Of a stretch of DNA of 64,000 bases, positions 45,180 to 56,719 are shown in pieces. The position numbers were made by a program, and so were the translations under genes. Source of the DNA: Drosophila pseudoobscura (lineage: Eukaryota; Arthropoda; Insecta; Diptera; Drosophilidae); contig NC_046683.1 of the NCBI RefSeq assembly GCF_009870125.1, positions 14,827,001-14,891,000 on the forward strand, given 5' to 3'. Below the pieces are notes generated by a model. It had not been told where the DNA came from and did not search any database. It worked only from the letters and a program-made list of their open reading frames with translations. Position 1 is the first letter of the stretch, and each line of letters opens with the position of its first letter.

Positions 45180-46810
45180 GCTATGCTTACGGAGCGCAAG
45201 AATATCAGAGGCAGGTCCATGCGCCGAGCGATTCGTCCGCACCATCGGCACAGTCCTGCCAGCCATTGCAGAGCAGGGCGGCCGATATGCAAAGCTGTAG
45301 AAAGGAGGAGTATTGTTAGTTTAAGAATTTCGACACGATGTCTTTCCAATCACCTTGTTGATGGCACACTGAAAGCCTCCTGGCCGCTTTCAGCAGTTGG
45401 CCTCATCGTGGACATTTTCACAGTTGTCACAGCTGGTAGCATCGCAGATCAGAGCCTTGTCGAAGCACTCGCCGGACTGGCAGCTGAACTGATCCACCCG
45501 GCAAGTGGGAATTCCACTTCAGCCGACTTGCCCAGGCAGTCCTTTTCGCCGGCACAGCGCCAGGAGGCGGGTACGCAGTCCTTATTCATGTCACCATGAC
45601 ATGAATACGGGCCCACGCCGTAGCTCTCCTTGTCCTCCAGCAGCATCAGATGCTTGGGGCACGAGCAGACGTCGTGAGTACTGCGTGCCACACCCTCCCC
45701 TCTGGCTATGCAGTTGTGGAAACAATTTGTACGACTGTGCCGCACTTCCGCTTTCGGTGTCCACACGGCCCGGATGTCGGTGAACTGCGACAGACGATGC
45801 AACTCCGCGGAACGACGCTCTTCGTTGACAGTGATTCGCTTCAGTCCGGTCTTGTCCTCCAGCCAGTACACAAATCTCCCCAAGGCGGCAATGTTGCGAG
45901 GCTTTTCCGAGTCCGCGGTATCGTTGACGCCTACGGATTCACCCAGTAAGCTAAAAGAGAAAACGTTTTAGGAACACAATTGTGCGGATGGTCACGTTAA
46001 TGCTGTTGGAGTAGGAGCAGGTCCAGAAGAGCAGCCGCCCAATGATGTCGATTGCAATGTCGAACGGCTGTCCGGAGTTGGCCAAGAGGCTCACCTTTGT
46101 GCCATTTGCCAGAGAACGCTTGATGCTGTGACTCCTGCCTTCGATCTGGAAAAACAAAAAAGGGTTAGGATATTAGGGACACCGCGCTCAGCTTCTGCTA
46201 ATCCTTCTTACCCAGTAAATGTAATGCGAGATCGGATCATAGTCCACAGTAGTTCTTGCAGGAGACCCCGTCCTTGGCCAGCTGGTAGTGGGTGGGGCAG
46301 GCACAGGTCATGCCCCGTCTGCCGGGCTGGGCCAGGCACAGGTGGGCTCCCGTTGTTGATCTTGCACGCATTTGCCCCCACCTGTCGCTTGTCGTTGCAT
46401 ACCAGCAGCGAAGTGATGTACGTCATTCCCGAATGGACCAGGCTCTCGGCCGTCGTCTTGTGCACCCGCTCAATGTTTCAGTCGCTCCAGCACACGTAGT
46501 CCTGATACAGGGAAACCGCGTGGCGCGGCTTATGGAGTCCAAGGCGACTCCGTCCATGTACATGTACCCGCGACGCGTCTCGAGGACCAGGGAACGCGGC
46601 TTCTCCACCCCCTTCCCTTCCACAAGAGCACGCGCCGACTGCTGCCATCCAGGCGGGCGACCTCGATGAGACGAGGATCCGCATCGGACCAATAGATGTT
46701 GCTGGGCAGTACAGTAGATGCACCGCTCCGCCACTGACACGTTTAGGGCGTGCGCATCGCCCACATCCTTGAAGGGTTCCCCTCGCAGTACTCGGCCGAG
46801 ATGCGTCCAA
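45180..46810 (-). pseudogene. Partial, decayed copy of arrow (LRP5/6), copy 2
   Basis: A longer relative of the 10.8-kb copy. In minus-strand order it holds [13 protein letters not shown]-like propeller sequence, [53 protein letters not shown] and [20 protein letters not shown]. These are followed by RNIAALGRFVYWLEDKTGLK, NEERRSAELHRLSQFTDIRA, KHLMLLEDKESYGVG, CVPASWRCAGEKDC and the LDL-A repeats. It then runs through LCISAALLCNGWQDCADGAD to about 45190. The propeller deletion is the same as in copy 1, with two further gaps. Introns are retained, frame breaks exist and many residues differ. It ends at about 45190 with a GTAAGC word and passes into the unidentified fragment. Confidence 0.8.
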
Positions 46811-46829
46811 AGGGCGCAAAATATTTAAT

Positions 46830-47020
46830 TTAATTAAAAAGTAAAATTTAAACAGCAAACGGCCTAAAAACCACTAAATTACTTTTGTAGGATGATGTAG
46901 GATTGTTTAAAGATACCAAAAAACCCAAAGAAAATCAAGATAAAGGCAAGTTTTCTCATTTCATAATAAAGTAGTAAAAAAATACGTTTATTTCCCTAGG
47001 CTTAAGGCTAATTAAGTGCA
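46830..47020. other. Short intergenic region
   Basis: AT-rich sequence between the second arrow copy and the 3' end of the Ly6 gene. Nothing else is seen. Confidence 0.4.
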
Positions 47021-47632
47021 TCAGAGCAGACGAGAGAACGGCAGAAGGACTGCCAAGAGAGGGAACATGAGCACCAGTCGGCCTGAGGGCTGCGTCCAGC
47101 TGTGCCCCTTGTTGCAGAGATCACCCTGGCAGAAGCACATGTAGACCTTCTTGTAGTTGTAGATGGTGTCGGCGCAGCGGTCCATGTTGTCATCGGGGCC
47201 GCGCTGGACGCACATGCGCTGGATGGCAAGGTCGTAGTCGTCGATGGCGTAGGTGCCGCCGCCCTCGATTACCTTGCCGCACCAGCCGCTGGCGCAGGGT
47301 ATGGCAGCCAGGCCGGGCTCGTGGTCCACGTCGGTGGCGTTGAAATTAAAGGGGTCCTTACAGCTTCCCAGGTCGCCGCGGGAGCGGCACTGGTAACAGC
47401 GACGCAGAAGACCTGCAGTGGCAGAAAATAAAAAAAGTGAAATTGCAGCAGAAACCACAGCGCACACACGTAAACAAAGGCCTTGCAACCCACACGCACA
47501 CAAATGAAAACAGATGACAAAAGACTTGAACAGAGCACAAACTTGGCCAGAGGACTCACCATGGATCTTGCCGAAGAGGAAGCTGCAACTAAAAAGGAAT
47601 ATCACAGCCAGGCATATGCTAATATATTTCAT
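47021..47632 (-). CDS. Ly6/uPAR-type, probably GPI-anchored surface protein
   Basis: Two exons, 47632-47560 and 47412-47021 (phase 1 intron), give 154 residues. The N-terminus is a signal peptide (MKYISICLAVIFLFSCSFLF). A single three-finger domain follows (LRRCYQCRSRGDLGSCKDPF, AIPCASGWCGKVI, ending CFCQGDLCNKG). The C-terminus is hydrophobic (LVLMFPLLAVLLPFSRLL), as in GPI anchors. The CKDPF and RSRGDLGSC words resemble the sleepless/quiver-like branch of fly Ly6 proteins. Known members act in junctions, cuticle and channel regulation; I do not name an orthologue. ATCGAT words (TATCGATTAG at 47767) lie just upstream. Confidence 0.85.
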   Translation of the reverse strand: MKYISICLAVIFLFSCSFLFGKIHGESSGQVCALFKSFVICFHLCACGLQGLCLRVCAVVSAAISLFLFSATAGLLRRCYQCRSRGDLGSCKDPFNFNATDVDHEPGLAAIPCASGWCGKVIEGGGTYAIDDYDLAIQRMCVQRGPDDNMDRCADTIYNYKKVYMCFCQGDLCNKGHSWTQPSGRLVLMFPLLAVLLPFSRLL

Positions 47633-47639
47633 TGTTCCC

Positions 47640-48640
47640 TATTGTTTAAAGTTTTGTCGGCCACGATAATTGGTAATTTACTAAAATTATTGTCCAGTTA
47701 AAAGGTGGCAGCTTTCCATTGTAATCGATGGTTTCCTTTTCTATTGCCATTGATATGGCCACCAACTATCGATTAGAATATAGTACTTCGATTTGATCAG
47801 TTTTGTGTTCCACTGTCAGAGCATGTGCAAGAGTGAGACACCACATCAGCCTTAAGTTATTTTGTTGAGCGTACACCACAATTTCGCTGTAGCCTCTTTA
47901 CTTAAAACTATGTTTGAAATTCGTTGCGATACGCGCACCACTGTCTCACATATCAGCTCATCACTAAGTCAAAGCAACCCTGTGCAAGTGTTTTTCGATG
48001 TTTTTGCGTGTAGGACAACACTTGCCGTACTGTATGTGTACACACTGTGCCTCGTTCGTCGTACAATATATCATAGCGAAAAAATTCATTATTGTGTCGC
48101 CCCCACTTCTGAACATATATTATTGTTATTTTTTTTTTAACCAAACAATAAGCAAGATTCAGTCCGAAACGACAGAAAAGTGCCAGTGCAGCTGGGAGAG
48201 TTTGTGGAGAGTAAGCAAAGCAAAGAAACTGCCAAGGAAGCGCTGCGTACGTACAAAAAAATTGCCCCAAAAGAGAAACAGACACAAATTTGCAAATTGG
48301 TTAGCAGCAACAGCAGCAGAAGTAGCAGCAGCTGTGCGTCGTAACACACAAAAGTGAGGAAAGAAGTGAAGAGGCTGGCAGACAGACGGATAGTAGTGCC
48401 CAGGCGGTGCATAAACAAATGAAATATTTAAATAGACATAATCATTCGTTGACGCTGACTGCGACGTCGACTGCACAGTGACACCTTGCAATCTGCCCGA
48501 AACCCCTTGCCGTTTGTGTTTTGTTTGCCAACTGTTTCATTTCTCCGCAGCAGTTGCATCTCATTTGGAATTTGAATTCAAATCGGAATTGAAATCTGAC
48601 CAGGAAGTGAGCGCACCAGCAACGGCCGCAGAAACAGCAA
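47640..48640. other. Divergent promoter region and Dlic 5' UTR
   Basis: Intergenic between the leftward Ly6 gene and Dlic. It holds ATCGATGG (47725) and TATCGATT (47767) DRE-like words. The last part (48480-48648) is probably Dlic 5' UTR. Confidence 0.4.
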
Positions 48641-48648
48641 CAAAAAGA

Positions 48649-49509
48649 ATGGCTTTGGAAAGCGGCACACAAACTGGCAGCAATGCGCTGACATCATCCT
48701 TTACAACAAAGAAGAAGGATGCCGCCGCGGAAAAGGAGAATCTGTGGTAAGTGCACAAAAAACTAAACTCTAATCGTTGGATAGTAGATTTTTTCCCTGT
48801 CCCTCTCTCTCGCGTTTGTTCCTCTCTCGCCACTACTCTCTCCCCTGATAAGTTTTCAGCTTTCTTTAGCTGACGTTTGCAGTAGATTTGTGCTAACTGT
48901 TAACTGTCCCTTGCCGGCACACCCACAAGGCCAGCCGCCCTCTGCCCCGGCCAACCCCACCCCACCCCTCCCGCGCTTACTCTGTCGCACTCGAGTGAGT
49001 GGCCGACCGACCAGCTGATTGCTATGCATGTTGTCATTTTCCTCTTTCGTTCCGTTCCGTTCTTTCTTTCTTTTGTTCTTTTTTTAGTCTCTCTGCCTAC
49101 TGCCTTTTTCTAGTTAACCTCAAAAGTGGGTTGGCAACGTTTTCCCCAACGATTTGTTGCTTGTGGCAAATATTTAAGCGCAATAATTATTAAATAAAAT
49201 GCGTCAAGTAAATGGCAGAGAGGGCGAAACAGAGAGAGAGAGAGAGAGTGACAGGCAGCTACGGGTGACAGAGAGGGACACGGCCAAAGAGAGAAACAAT
49301 GTGGGGATGGATGATTCACTTAGGCAGCGGCTGCTACAGCGACGCTGGCAGCGGTTACCTTTTTCGCTTTATCAATTTTGTTGTTGTTTTTTTCTGTCTA
49401 AGACGCATACGCTCTCACTAGCACACACAAGCACAGTGAAGCCCAGCTTAGTGCGTGTTGCCTATCAATACTGATTCCAATTGGAATTCGGACAAACTTG
49501 GCCTGAAGA

Positions 49510-49540
<31 letters not shown>

Positions 49541-52500
49541 TGATGCTGTCATCGCTTAAATATGTATGTGTGTGTGCGTGCGTCGTCTGGGGCTTTGGGT
49601 TACACTGGTCGTCACAAGAAATGGAACACTCCTGAGAATGGGAATTCCACATTCATTGTTTACGGTTTGTTTGGAATATTCCAATGCCGATACCGACACC
49701 ATTTTACGCCCTGTACAATGTACAATGTTGGCTAGAAAATTCTTTGAAAGGGAATTCCTTGTTATAGGTTCTGGTAGACCATTGGGAACGGGATTACTGG
49801 GGAATTTTGGATTTAACTATGAACTTGTCTGCTCATTGATATCCGTTTAATTATGCAAATATTTAAGGATCATTTAAGTTTTTCTGACTTTATCCCTTTA
49901 AATGGTTTATACTTGAATTTCGATTAAATATTTCTTTTTGTTTTTTAACAATTAATCAACCTTTGTTGCTTAGTGTTTTTTTCAAATTTGTTTTATTGGC
50001 TTCGGATTATGTTGCTATTAAAGATATTGATGGATTAGAAATACCAGAGACTGTGGTGCGTGGCGGGGGTCATTTCCTCGATGAATACATGGCCATCGTC
50101 ATCGTTATCGGAGCATTTCCTACATTTCCTCGATGAATACATCGCCATCGTCATCGTTGTCGGTGCGCACAACCGATTGCGGCTGCTGCTGCCTATCGAA
50201 GTTGTTCTGGATACGCTCCAGCAGATCGGTGGCCACCAGCGCAAAGTCCTCCCACAGGGCATCGTGATCTGCGTCCGTCTCCTTTTCCGTCTCCGTCTGC
50301 GTTTCCAGCTCGTGCTCATCGTCGCCGGCCTGCTCGTCATCGTCATCGCCAGCGTTGAGGCGATCTTCGTCGAGATAGTCGGCCAGCAGGTCGCTCACCT
50401 CGTCCAGAATGCAGCCGCTCCGACACAGAGTGGCCGCACACTGGCCGTCGATGAGGAGATTCCAAAGGGCCTGGCACACGATGTTGGCCAGGAACCAGTC
50501 TTCCTGCTCCAGCGATCCACGGAGCAGCAGCGACAGCAGCTCGGCGCCGCGCAGCTGCAGGAAAGGAGCCCGCTGCTCACCATCGCCCAGCAGATTGACC
50601 AAAACACCGATGGCGCAGGTGCGCAGCTCGTAGTCCTGCCCGGCCGCCTGACGGGTCAACTGCTGTACCATCAGCGGCAGTCCGCCGGCCGCACAGAAGC
50701 AGCGACGGGCCCGCTCGTTACGCGTGAGATTTCCCAGCACCCGGACCAGCTCCACCTTGGTGGCGGCCGTCTGGCATTTGGCCAACACTTCGGCCAGCGA
50801 CGCGGACAGCTCATCGATTAGACTCTGAAGGGAACCGGCGGCCGGGGCGGCAATGCTGTCTGGCGTCTGTTTATCCTGATAGAAGCACAGATTGTGCAGA
50901 GCACCCAGTGTGGCGTGCAGCAGCTCCTGCTGCTCCGCAGACTGCAAAAAACGAGAGCATGAGCGAAGATCGGAATGACCGGAATGCAGATGATGGCTTA
51001 CCTTCTTCTGCAGCAGCGAGGCGCTTGTGTGGCGGAGCAGCTTCAGCAGCACCGAACCCAAGCAACGGACATTGCCAAGGCCGGCGCCCACCTCGGGATT
51101 CACGCTCATGTTGGCCACCACGCGAATCAGCTTAATCTGGGCATCCAGGAGGGTCACACTGCTCGGCGAGCGTTCGCCCAGCTGCTCCAGCACATTCAGC
51201 AGATACTCCATGGCCACATCGTTGTGGAAGTACTATGAAGAAAGGAAGGGAATCCATTATTAAATATATGTCTTACTGATTGTAGATCACATGGAGTGGC
51301 TGCGCACCTGGGTTCTGGCAGACTCGTGCTTGGCCAGGATATTGCCCAGCATATAGCCCAGACGACTGAGAACGGCCAGAAGACGTTCACTGGCGCCCGC
51401 ACTCGAGCAGGAGGGACCCAGCAGCAGGCCAATTCTGGCGGCATAGTTATGCAAGGTCTCACAGCAGTCAGAGTCCTCAGAGAGCACGCTGCAAAAGAAG
51501 GAAGAGACTAAGTCCTGCGACAACCATGGTCATTGACTACCGCTACCTTAGAGTCCGCACAACATTGGCCTGGACCTCCAGCTCCCCCATGGACACCTCT
51601 GCGGCCCGGATCAGATGCGGACACGCTAGCTGCAGCTGCAACTGAAGCCGCTGCTGCTGTTGGGAGACATCCGCCAGGGCACGCATCGCCGCCGACAGCT
51701 GGTAGAGCGTATGCAGCGGTGGTCCGGTCAATCGTTTGGTGGCCCCCGCCTCATTGAGCATCTGCAGATGGAGGATCATCAGCTCCACGGCGCCATGGCG
51801 GGCCAGACGTGCCACCAATGTCTGCTGTCCCGTCAGTTTGCGCGGACACAACACTGCCGCGGGTATTGCAGCCAGCGGAGCGGAAACGGGAGCAGGAAGA
51901 GGAGCCTTTATGGCCTCGCCCAAACCAATCCAATTACGATTGAGAGCATCATCCCGGTCCTGGGCACTGCTGGCGGTGAGGAAACGTATACAGCCATAAG
52001 CATAGATGCAAGCTTCGGGCTCGTCGAGCGGTGAGGCATGGCCCAGGCCGTCGATCAGCAGCTCCAGCACATCATGGTCATGGAACAAGGCATCATTCTG
52101 CTCATGCCGTGCCACCTTGAAGATGAGTTTGCAGGCGCCCGTCAAATTGCTGCCCGTCACCCGAAGCTGGAGAGGGAGAGGAGGATGCTGGAGTGGGAAA
52201 CGGATGACCAAAAGAATGGACTACTTACAGCTAGCACCACTCGAGCCACAGCCAGGAGAACACGCGGTGATGTGCACTCCACGAGGCCATAGAGCCCGCC
52301 CAAGATGAAGCCCCGCTTAAAGTTGCGCTCCTGCTTTCTCACGCGGGTGTACAGCTCCTGCAAGATCTAAAGCAGAGATGAATGATAGATGTATGGAGTC
52401 CTGGAGATGGATCTCCTTCCACTTACTGCGTTTATATGCTGGACTGTCTCATTGGTGCACTCCTTTAGGCCGCTATGCTGCTTCAGCAGCTCAATCAGCG

Positions 52501-55500
52501 TCTCTGTGGTCGACTGGCCGAGCAGTGCCCCGTTCCGTGTGGGCATCGGGGTAGTCGGCCCCGTGCCAGAGAGTGCGGGAAGTTGTCGTGGCGTTGGCTT
52601 CTCATTCTGCAGATACCGCATGCTGTAATGGACACCGCAAGAGTTGAATAATAGCCTTTAAGGAATACGGGCCGCGCGGCCACTTACGAAAATGCGCTGG
52701 GTGGACGTCCGGCCAGGGCCACCTTTCCGTAGAGCACTCGACCTGGTTCGCGCGGTGTGATCGGACGTCGAGTGCTGACCAGACGTGCCCCTCCCGTGGC
52801 CATCATTTGCAAGGCGGCGCCACCAGCAGCACCTCCTCCTCCTCCACCGACACCGGCTGCCGTTTCGCCAAGAAAAAGCTTGGCCTCGCAGATCAGCTCC
52901 GCAGAGGTTTTGCGTCTGCCCATACCGCCCGCAATCGAGAAGGTGGTGGACTGTTGTTGATGATGGGACATTCCCAATCTGTTGAGACTCTGTTCACTGG
53001 AATGCGGCTTGCCACGACTCTCTTGTGGTCTCTCTTGCAGCTCATGCTTCTCCTGGTGTTTCTCCAGCTGCTTCGATTGCTGCTTGGATTTATCTGCAAC
53101 GTCTTTGGGACGCGTTTCGCTGCGCGAGCGTCGCTTCAGCAGCACACTCATTTTGGAGCTTCTGCCTGCTTCCTGCTCCATGCGACTATTTTTTGGTCTT
53201 CCAATTCGATGGGAATCCTCAGCGGCTGGACATCAGCCAACAACACACGCGCTCAACTGGCACGGCCAACAGTCTTAAGTGTACTCAAAACGGCGATAAA
53301 TGCCTGGAAAAATGTATTTTTCGTTTGGGCCCTTTCGTGCACCATGCCAACCGGCGGCCCATGCCCCACTCCACCACCCGGCTCTGTGCACCCGGCCCGA
53401 ACCCGAACTTGGGTCGGCATGACTGTCAAGTGTGAAGCGAGCCACCGGGCTAGGGGGGGGGGAGCAAGACCCCACACTAACCGGGGAACCAAACGCCACG
53501 CCACGCCACGCCACCCGCCAACAAATGTTGGAACGTTAAAAGTTTCGTTTACTATTACCAGGAGTTGCGGCACAGTGGGATGGTATTTGCGAACGAAAAA
53601 AGGAGAAAATTAATGGAAATATATAGGGGATTTCTTGGAATAGCAGGGTATACGAAAGAAGAAAGAGAATTGAAAAGAATGGTTTAAAAATTACATTTGT
53701 GTGGACCAAGCCACACCAGTACCAATACCGATTACCAGTCTCGCGTCGAGCATCATCAATGTGCGCGTCATCATGCACACGACATGTAATTTGTTCTAGG
53801 ACTTTTGAGCATTATCTTTGGTACTAATTCCATTTTAAAATACAACTTGCACCACGGTGGTGCCACACACATTCATAGGCAAATGAAGGAACACCAAAAA
53901 TACAATTGAATAGAGCTGGAAAAGCGGGAGCTTACCAGCTTGCAATCGATATTCCTGGCTAGCTGGCTGTCGGCCACTAATCGCGGAAGCCGAACACAGA
54001 GTCAGAACTAGAGCCGGACGGGCGGTCTCGTCGACCGAGGTCAATTTGCATGTCTAGGCAGACTAGTCCAGTCGCGGCTGTCAGTCGGAAGGAAATACCA
54101 CAAGTATTTCACGTCAATTGAAAAATATTTAATTGCTTTAATTGAATTGCTGGCAAAAGCTACGACGTTTGAAAATCGCATGCAAAACCATATCAAATAT
54201 TGAAGCCACCCCCCTTCCCCCCTCCCTCAAGCGCTCAACAATAAGAAATGGAATTGAGCACGATGGCGGGGCCATGGGGCAAGGGGGCAGTAAATGTAGA
54301 TTTGAATATGGTTCGAGGGGAACCAATTAACTTGATGGCGCATGGTGGCTGGTGGATGGTGGAATGCCTTGCAAAAATAGGGAAATGCTGATGAATGATG
54401 GAACTGACCTGAATTTACGATTGTTAGCTCGTATTTGCTACCATGCTACCCCCTCCCAGGCAGTGGAAAGTTGAACCAGTTCCGGGTATTGGTAGCAGTC
54501 CGTAAAAAGTGTGTGAATTCTTGATCATTATATGAATTGTCGAGTGGATCATAGCAAAGTTTTTTGCTATGACAAAAGATTGAGTCCAAAAAAGAAAATG
54601 TATATTTATAAAGAAGAGTCTTCTAGCTATAGACTGATCTGTTCTTGGATCGTTATATACAAACAAGACCCTTTTTTGGGCAAATCATTTGAATGTTTAT
54701 GATTTATTAATTTGTTCTCCTATCTGTAATCGTTGCAGGTCGGCAATATTGAATGAAGTACAAACACAGGGCAGCACAAAACTTCCAGCAAACAAATCTG
54801 TACTAGTATTAGGCGACAATGCCACCGGCAAGACGACCCTCATTGCCAAACTCCAGGGTGTGGAGGATCCCAAAAAGGGATCCGGCCTGGAGTATGCCTA
54901 CATTGATGTCAAAGACGAGTACAGAGACGGTGGGTAGAATGCATGCCGATAGAATAAAGAATTCTACTATTTCTTTATTATTCTATTCTATTTGCAGACA
55001 TGACGCGTTTAGGTGTTTGGGTCCTGGATGGTGATCCAGGACACACAAATCTGCTACACTTCGCGCTCAACGAAACGAACTATGCACACACACTCGTCAT
55101 CCTCACAGTGTCGATGACCCAGCCTTGGGGCTGGCTGGAGCAGCTCAATCATTGGATCAAAGTCCTGGGCCAGCATATCGAGAGCCTGCCACTGGAGGCT
55201 AAAGATAAGGAGATGGCACGCCAGCGATTGGCCACGACGTGGCAGAGCTATTGCGAGGTCGGCGATGATCTCGATCCTGGCTCACCCGTCAAACGCACCA
55301 TGCGCAACAATTCGATCGATGAGGATGATCTGTTGCCGCTGACAGAGGACGCACTAATTACAAATCTGGGTCTCGATATAGTCGTTGTGGTCACAAAGGT
55401 AGCCCCAAGATTCTCCCAATCTCTGGTTGCCTCTGAATAATACAAATACAATTCTTGCCTTAGACGGACTACATGACCACATTGGAGAAGGAGTACGAGT

Positions 55501-56718
55501 ACCGGGATGAGCATTTCGATTTTATCCAGCAATGGATACGTAGCTTTTGCCTACGAACTGGCGCCTCGCTCTTCTATACAAGCGTCAAAGAAGATAAAAA
55601 CTGTGATCTCCTCTACAAATATCTAACGCATCGAATTTATGGCCTACCATTCCGTACGCCAGCGCTAGTCGTTGAAAAGGATGCGGTACTCATGTGCGTG
55701 TTTATCCCAAAAAACCGAATTCCAATTTGCTTTCTAATATTTCGGTTTTTCCTTTTTGTTTTTTTTTTTTTTGCAGTCCGGCTGGCTGGGATAGCCTGAA
55801 GAAGATTAGTATTTTGTATGAGAATATGCATGGGATCAAGGCCGAAAGTCCCTATTCAGATGTCATCAAGGCGCCGCCCACACGAAAGGTTTGTAGATTG
55901 TGCCCTCTACCCCCATTTCGATCGGTTGCCCTGCTTACAGCGCATCTCAAGTCACCCAAGAAGCATATCCCGAAAAACCCCAGACTAAGTCTGTGAACAG
56001 TCAAGCTTGAAATTCATTCAAAAATTATTTGTTTATGCTGTGATTTAATTTAGTTCGTCATAAAAATAAAATTAGTACTAACCAACATCCCATCAAGCAA
56101 TCGGATAGCTTCATTCTTCACACAGCCATATACCACCACTGATTATTGCAACTGCTATTATTATTATGTTTCTTAAGGCGGTGTCCAATCGCGAGGTGGA
56201 AGTGCAAACGGAGGACGAACAGACCTTTTTGGCCCGCCAACAGGAGATACTCAAGCAGGCTGGACAGGATCGCGGGGAGTCACCGTTGCGTTCGCAGGGT
56301 GGGGGTGGTGTCGGTGGCAATAAGAGTGTGCCACGCACACCCGGCAGCACCGGCCAGAGCTCACCCAAGAAGGTTCTCTAACATTTTATTACGAATAAAA
56401 TCCCAGTGAAAAAGTTGTCATTTTTGTAATCGTTTTGTCTTGCAGATTGATCCCAAACTGACGCCAGCCACGCCCGGTGGCGAGGGTGTCCTGGCCAATT
56501 TCTTCAACTCACTGCTACACAAAAAGTCGGGCAGCCCGGGTGGCGGTGGAGGTCCACCGGGCGCCGGCACACCCACAGGCACAACGCGCACCTCCAATGG
56601 CACCGACAGCCTCATGACGCCCGAGAAGTTGGCGGTCCGCTCAGATGCGGCCGCTGAGCTGGATCGGCTGTCGCGCAGCGTTAAGAAGGAGATTGATCTG
56701 TCACAGAGTGAGTGTTGA
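48649..56718 (+). CDS. Dlic: Dlic, cytoplasmic dynein light intermediate chain
   Basis: There are seven coding exons: 48649-48746, 54739-54929, 54998-55398, 55464-55693, 55777-55888, 56178-56372 and 56446-56718. Frames join to 499 residues. It binds the dynein heavy chain and cargo adaptors, and the RAS-like fold sits in the N-terminal two thirds. Visible marks are the P-loop GDNATGKT (about residue 55), [53 protein letters not shown], and [12 protein letters not shown] (the NKxD-like position). The C-terminal third is Gly/Pro/Ser-rich with [11 protein letters not shown], the adaptor-binding helix. Start chosen at [10 protein letters not shown] because the exon 1 end and exon 2 ([16 protein letters not shown]) match Dlic. 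Intron 1 is 6 kb and holds an ARMC2-type gene on the other strand. Confidence 0.95.
48750..50115. other. Left part of Dlic intron 1
   Basis: Intronic, with CT-rich stretches, a GA run (49220-49240), and a TG microsatellite at about 49509-49537. No gene on either strand is supported. Confidence 0.5.
49509..49537. repeat. (TG)n microsatellite in Dlic intron 1
   Basis: A run of about 14 TG units. Confidence 0.9.
50071..50174. repeat. 52-base tandem duplication at the ARMC2 C-terminus
   Basis: CATTTCCTCGATGAATACAT starts at 50071 and again at 50123, with a few differences, giving two 52-base units. The coding stop (50120-50122) lies at the junction. The outer copy would continue the reading frame [18 protein letters not shown] in another phase. 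Confidence 0.85.
50120..53181 (-). CDS. ARMC2-type armadillo-repeat protein, nested in Dlic intron 1
   Basis: There are seven exons: 53181-52688, 52622-52427, 52366-52229, 52166-51547, 51488-51308, 51232-51002 and 50941-50120. All joins keep frame; the product is 893 residues (883 if the second Met, MSVLL, is used). The size and order match ARMC2. A basic, Gln/Lys/Glu-rich N-terminus holds [18 protein letters not shown]. The body is repeated alpha-helical armadillo units: [51 protein letters not shown] and [20 protein letters not shown]. An acidic C-terminus follows ([20 protein letters not shown], ending DVFIEEM). In other animals ARMC2 is a cytoplasmic protein needed for sperm axoneme assembly; a male role here is inferred. 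The last coding bases lie in a 52-base tandem duplication. Confidence 0.88.
53190..54735. other. Right part of Dlic intron 1 and upstream of the ARMC2-type gene
   Basis: The likely promoter of the minus-strand ARMC2-type gene lies near 53200-53300. The rest is intron with a G run (53454-53462) and an ACGCCACGCC run. No further gene is seen. Confidence 0.4.
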
Positions 56719-56719
56719 A

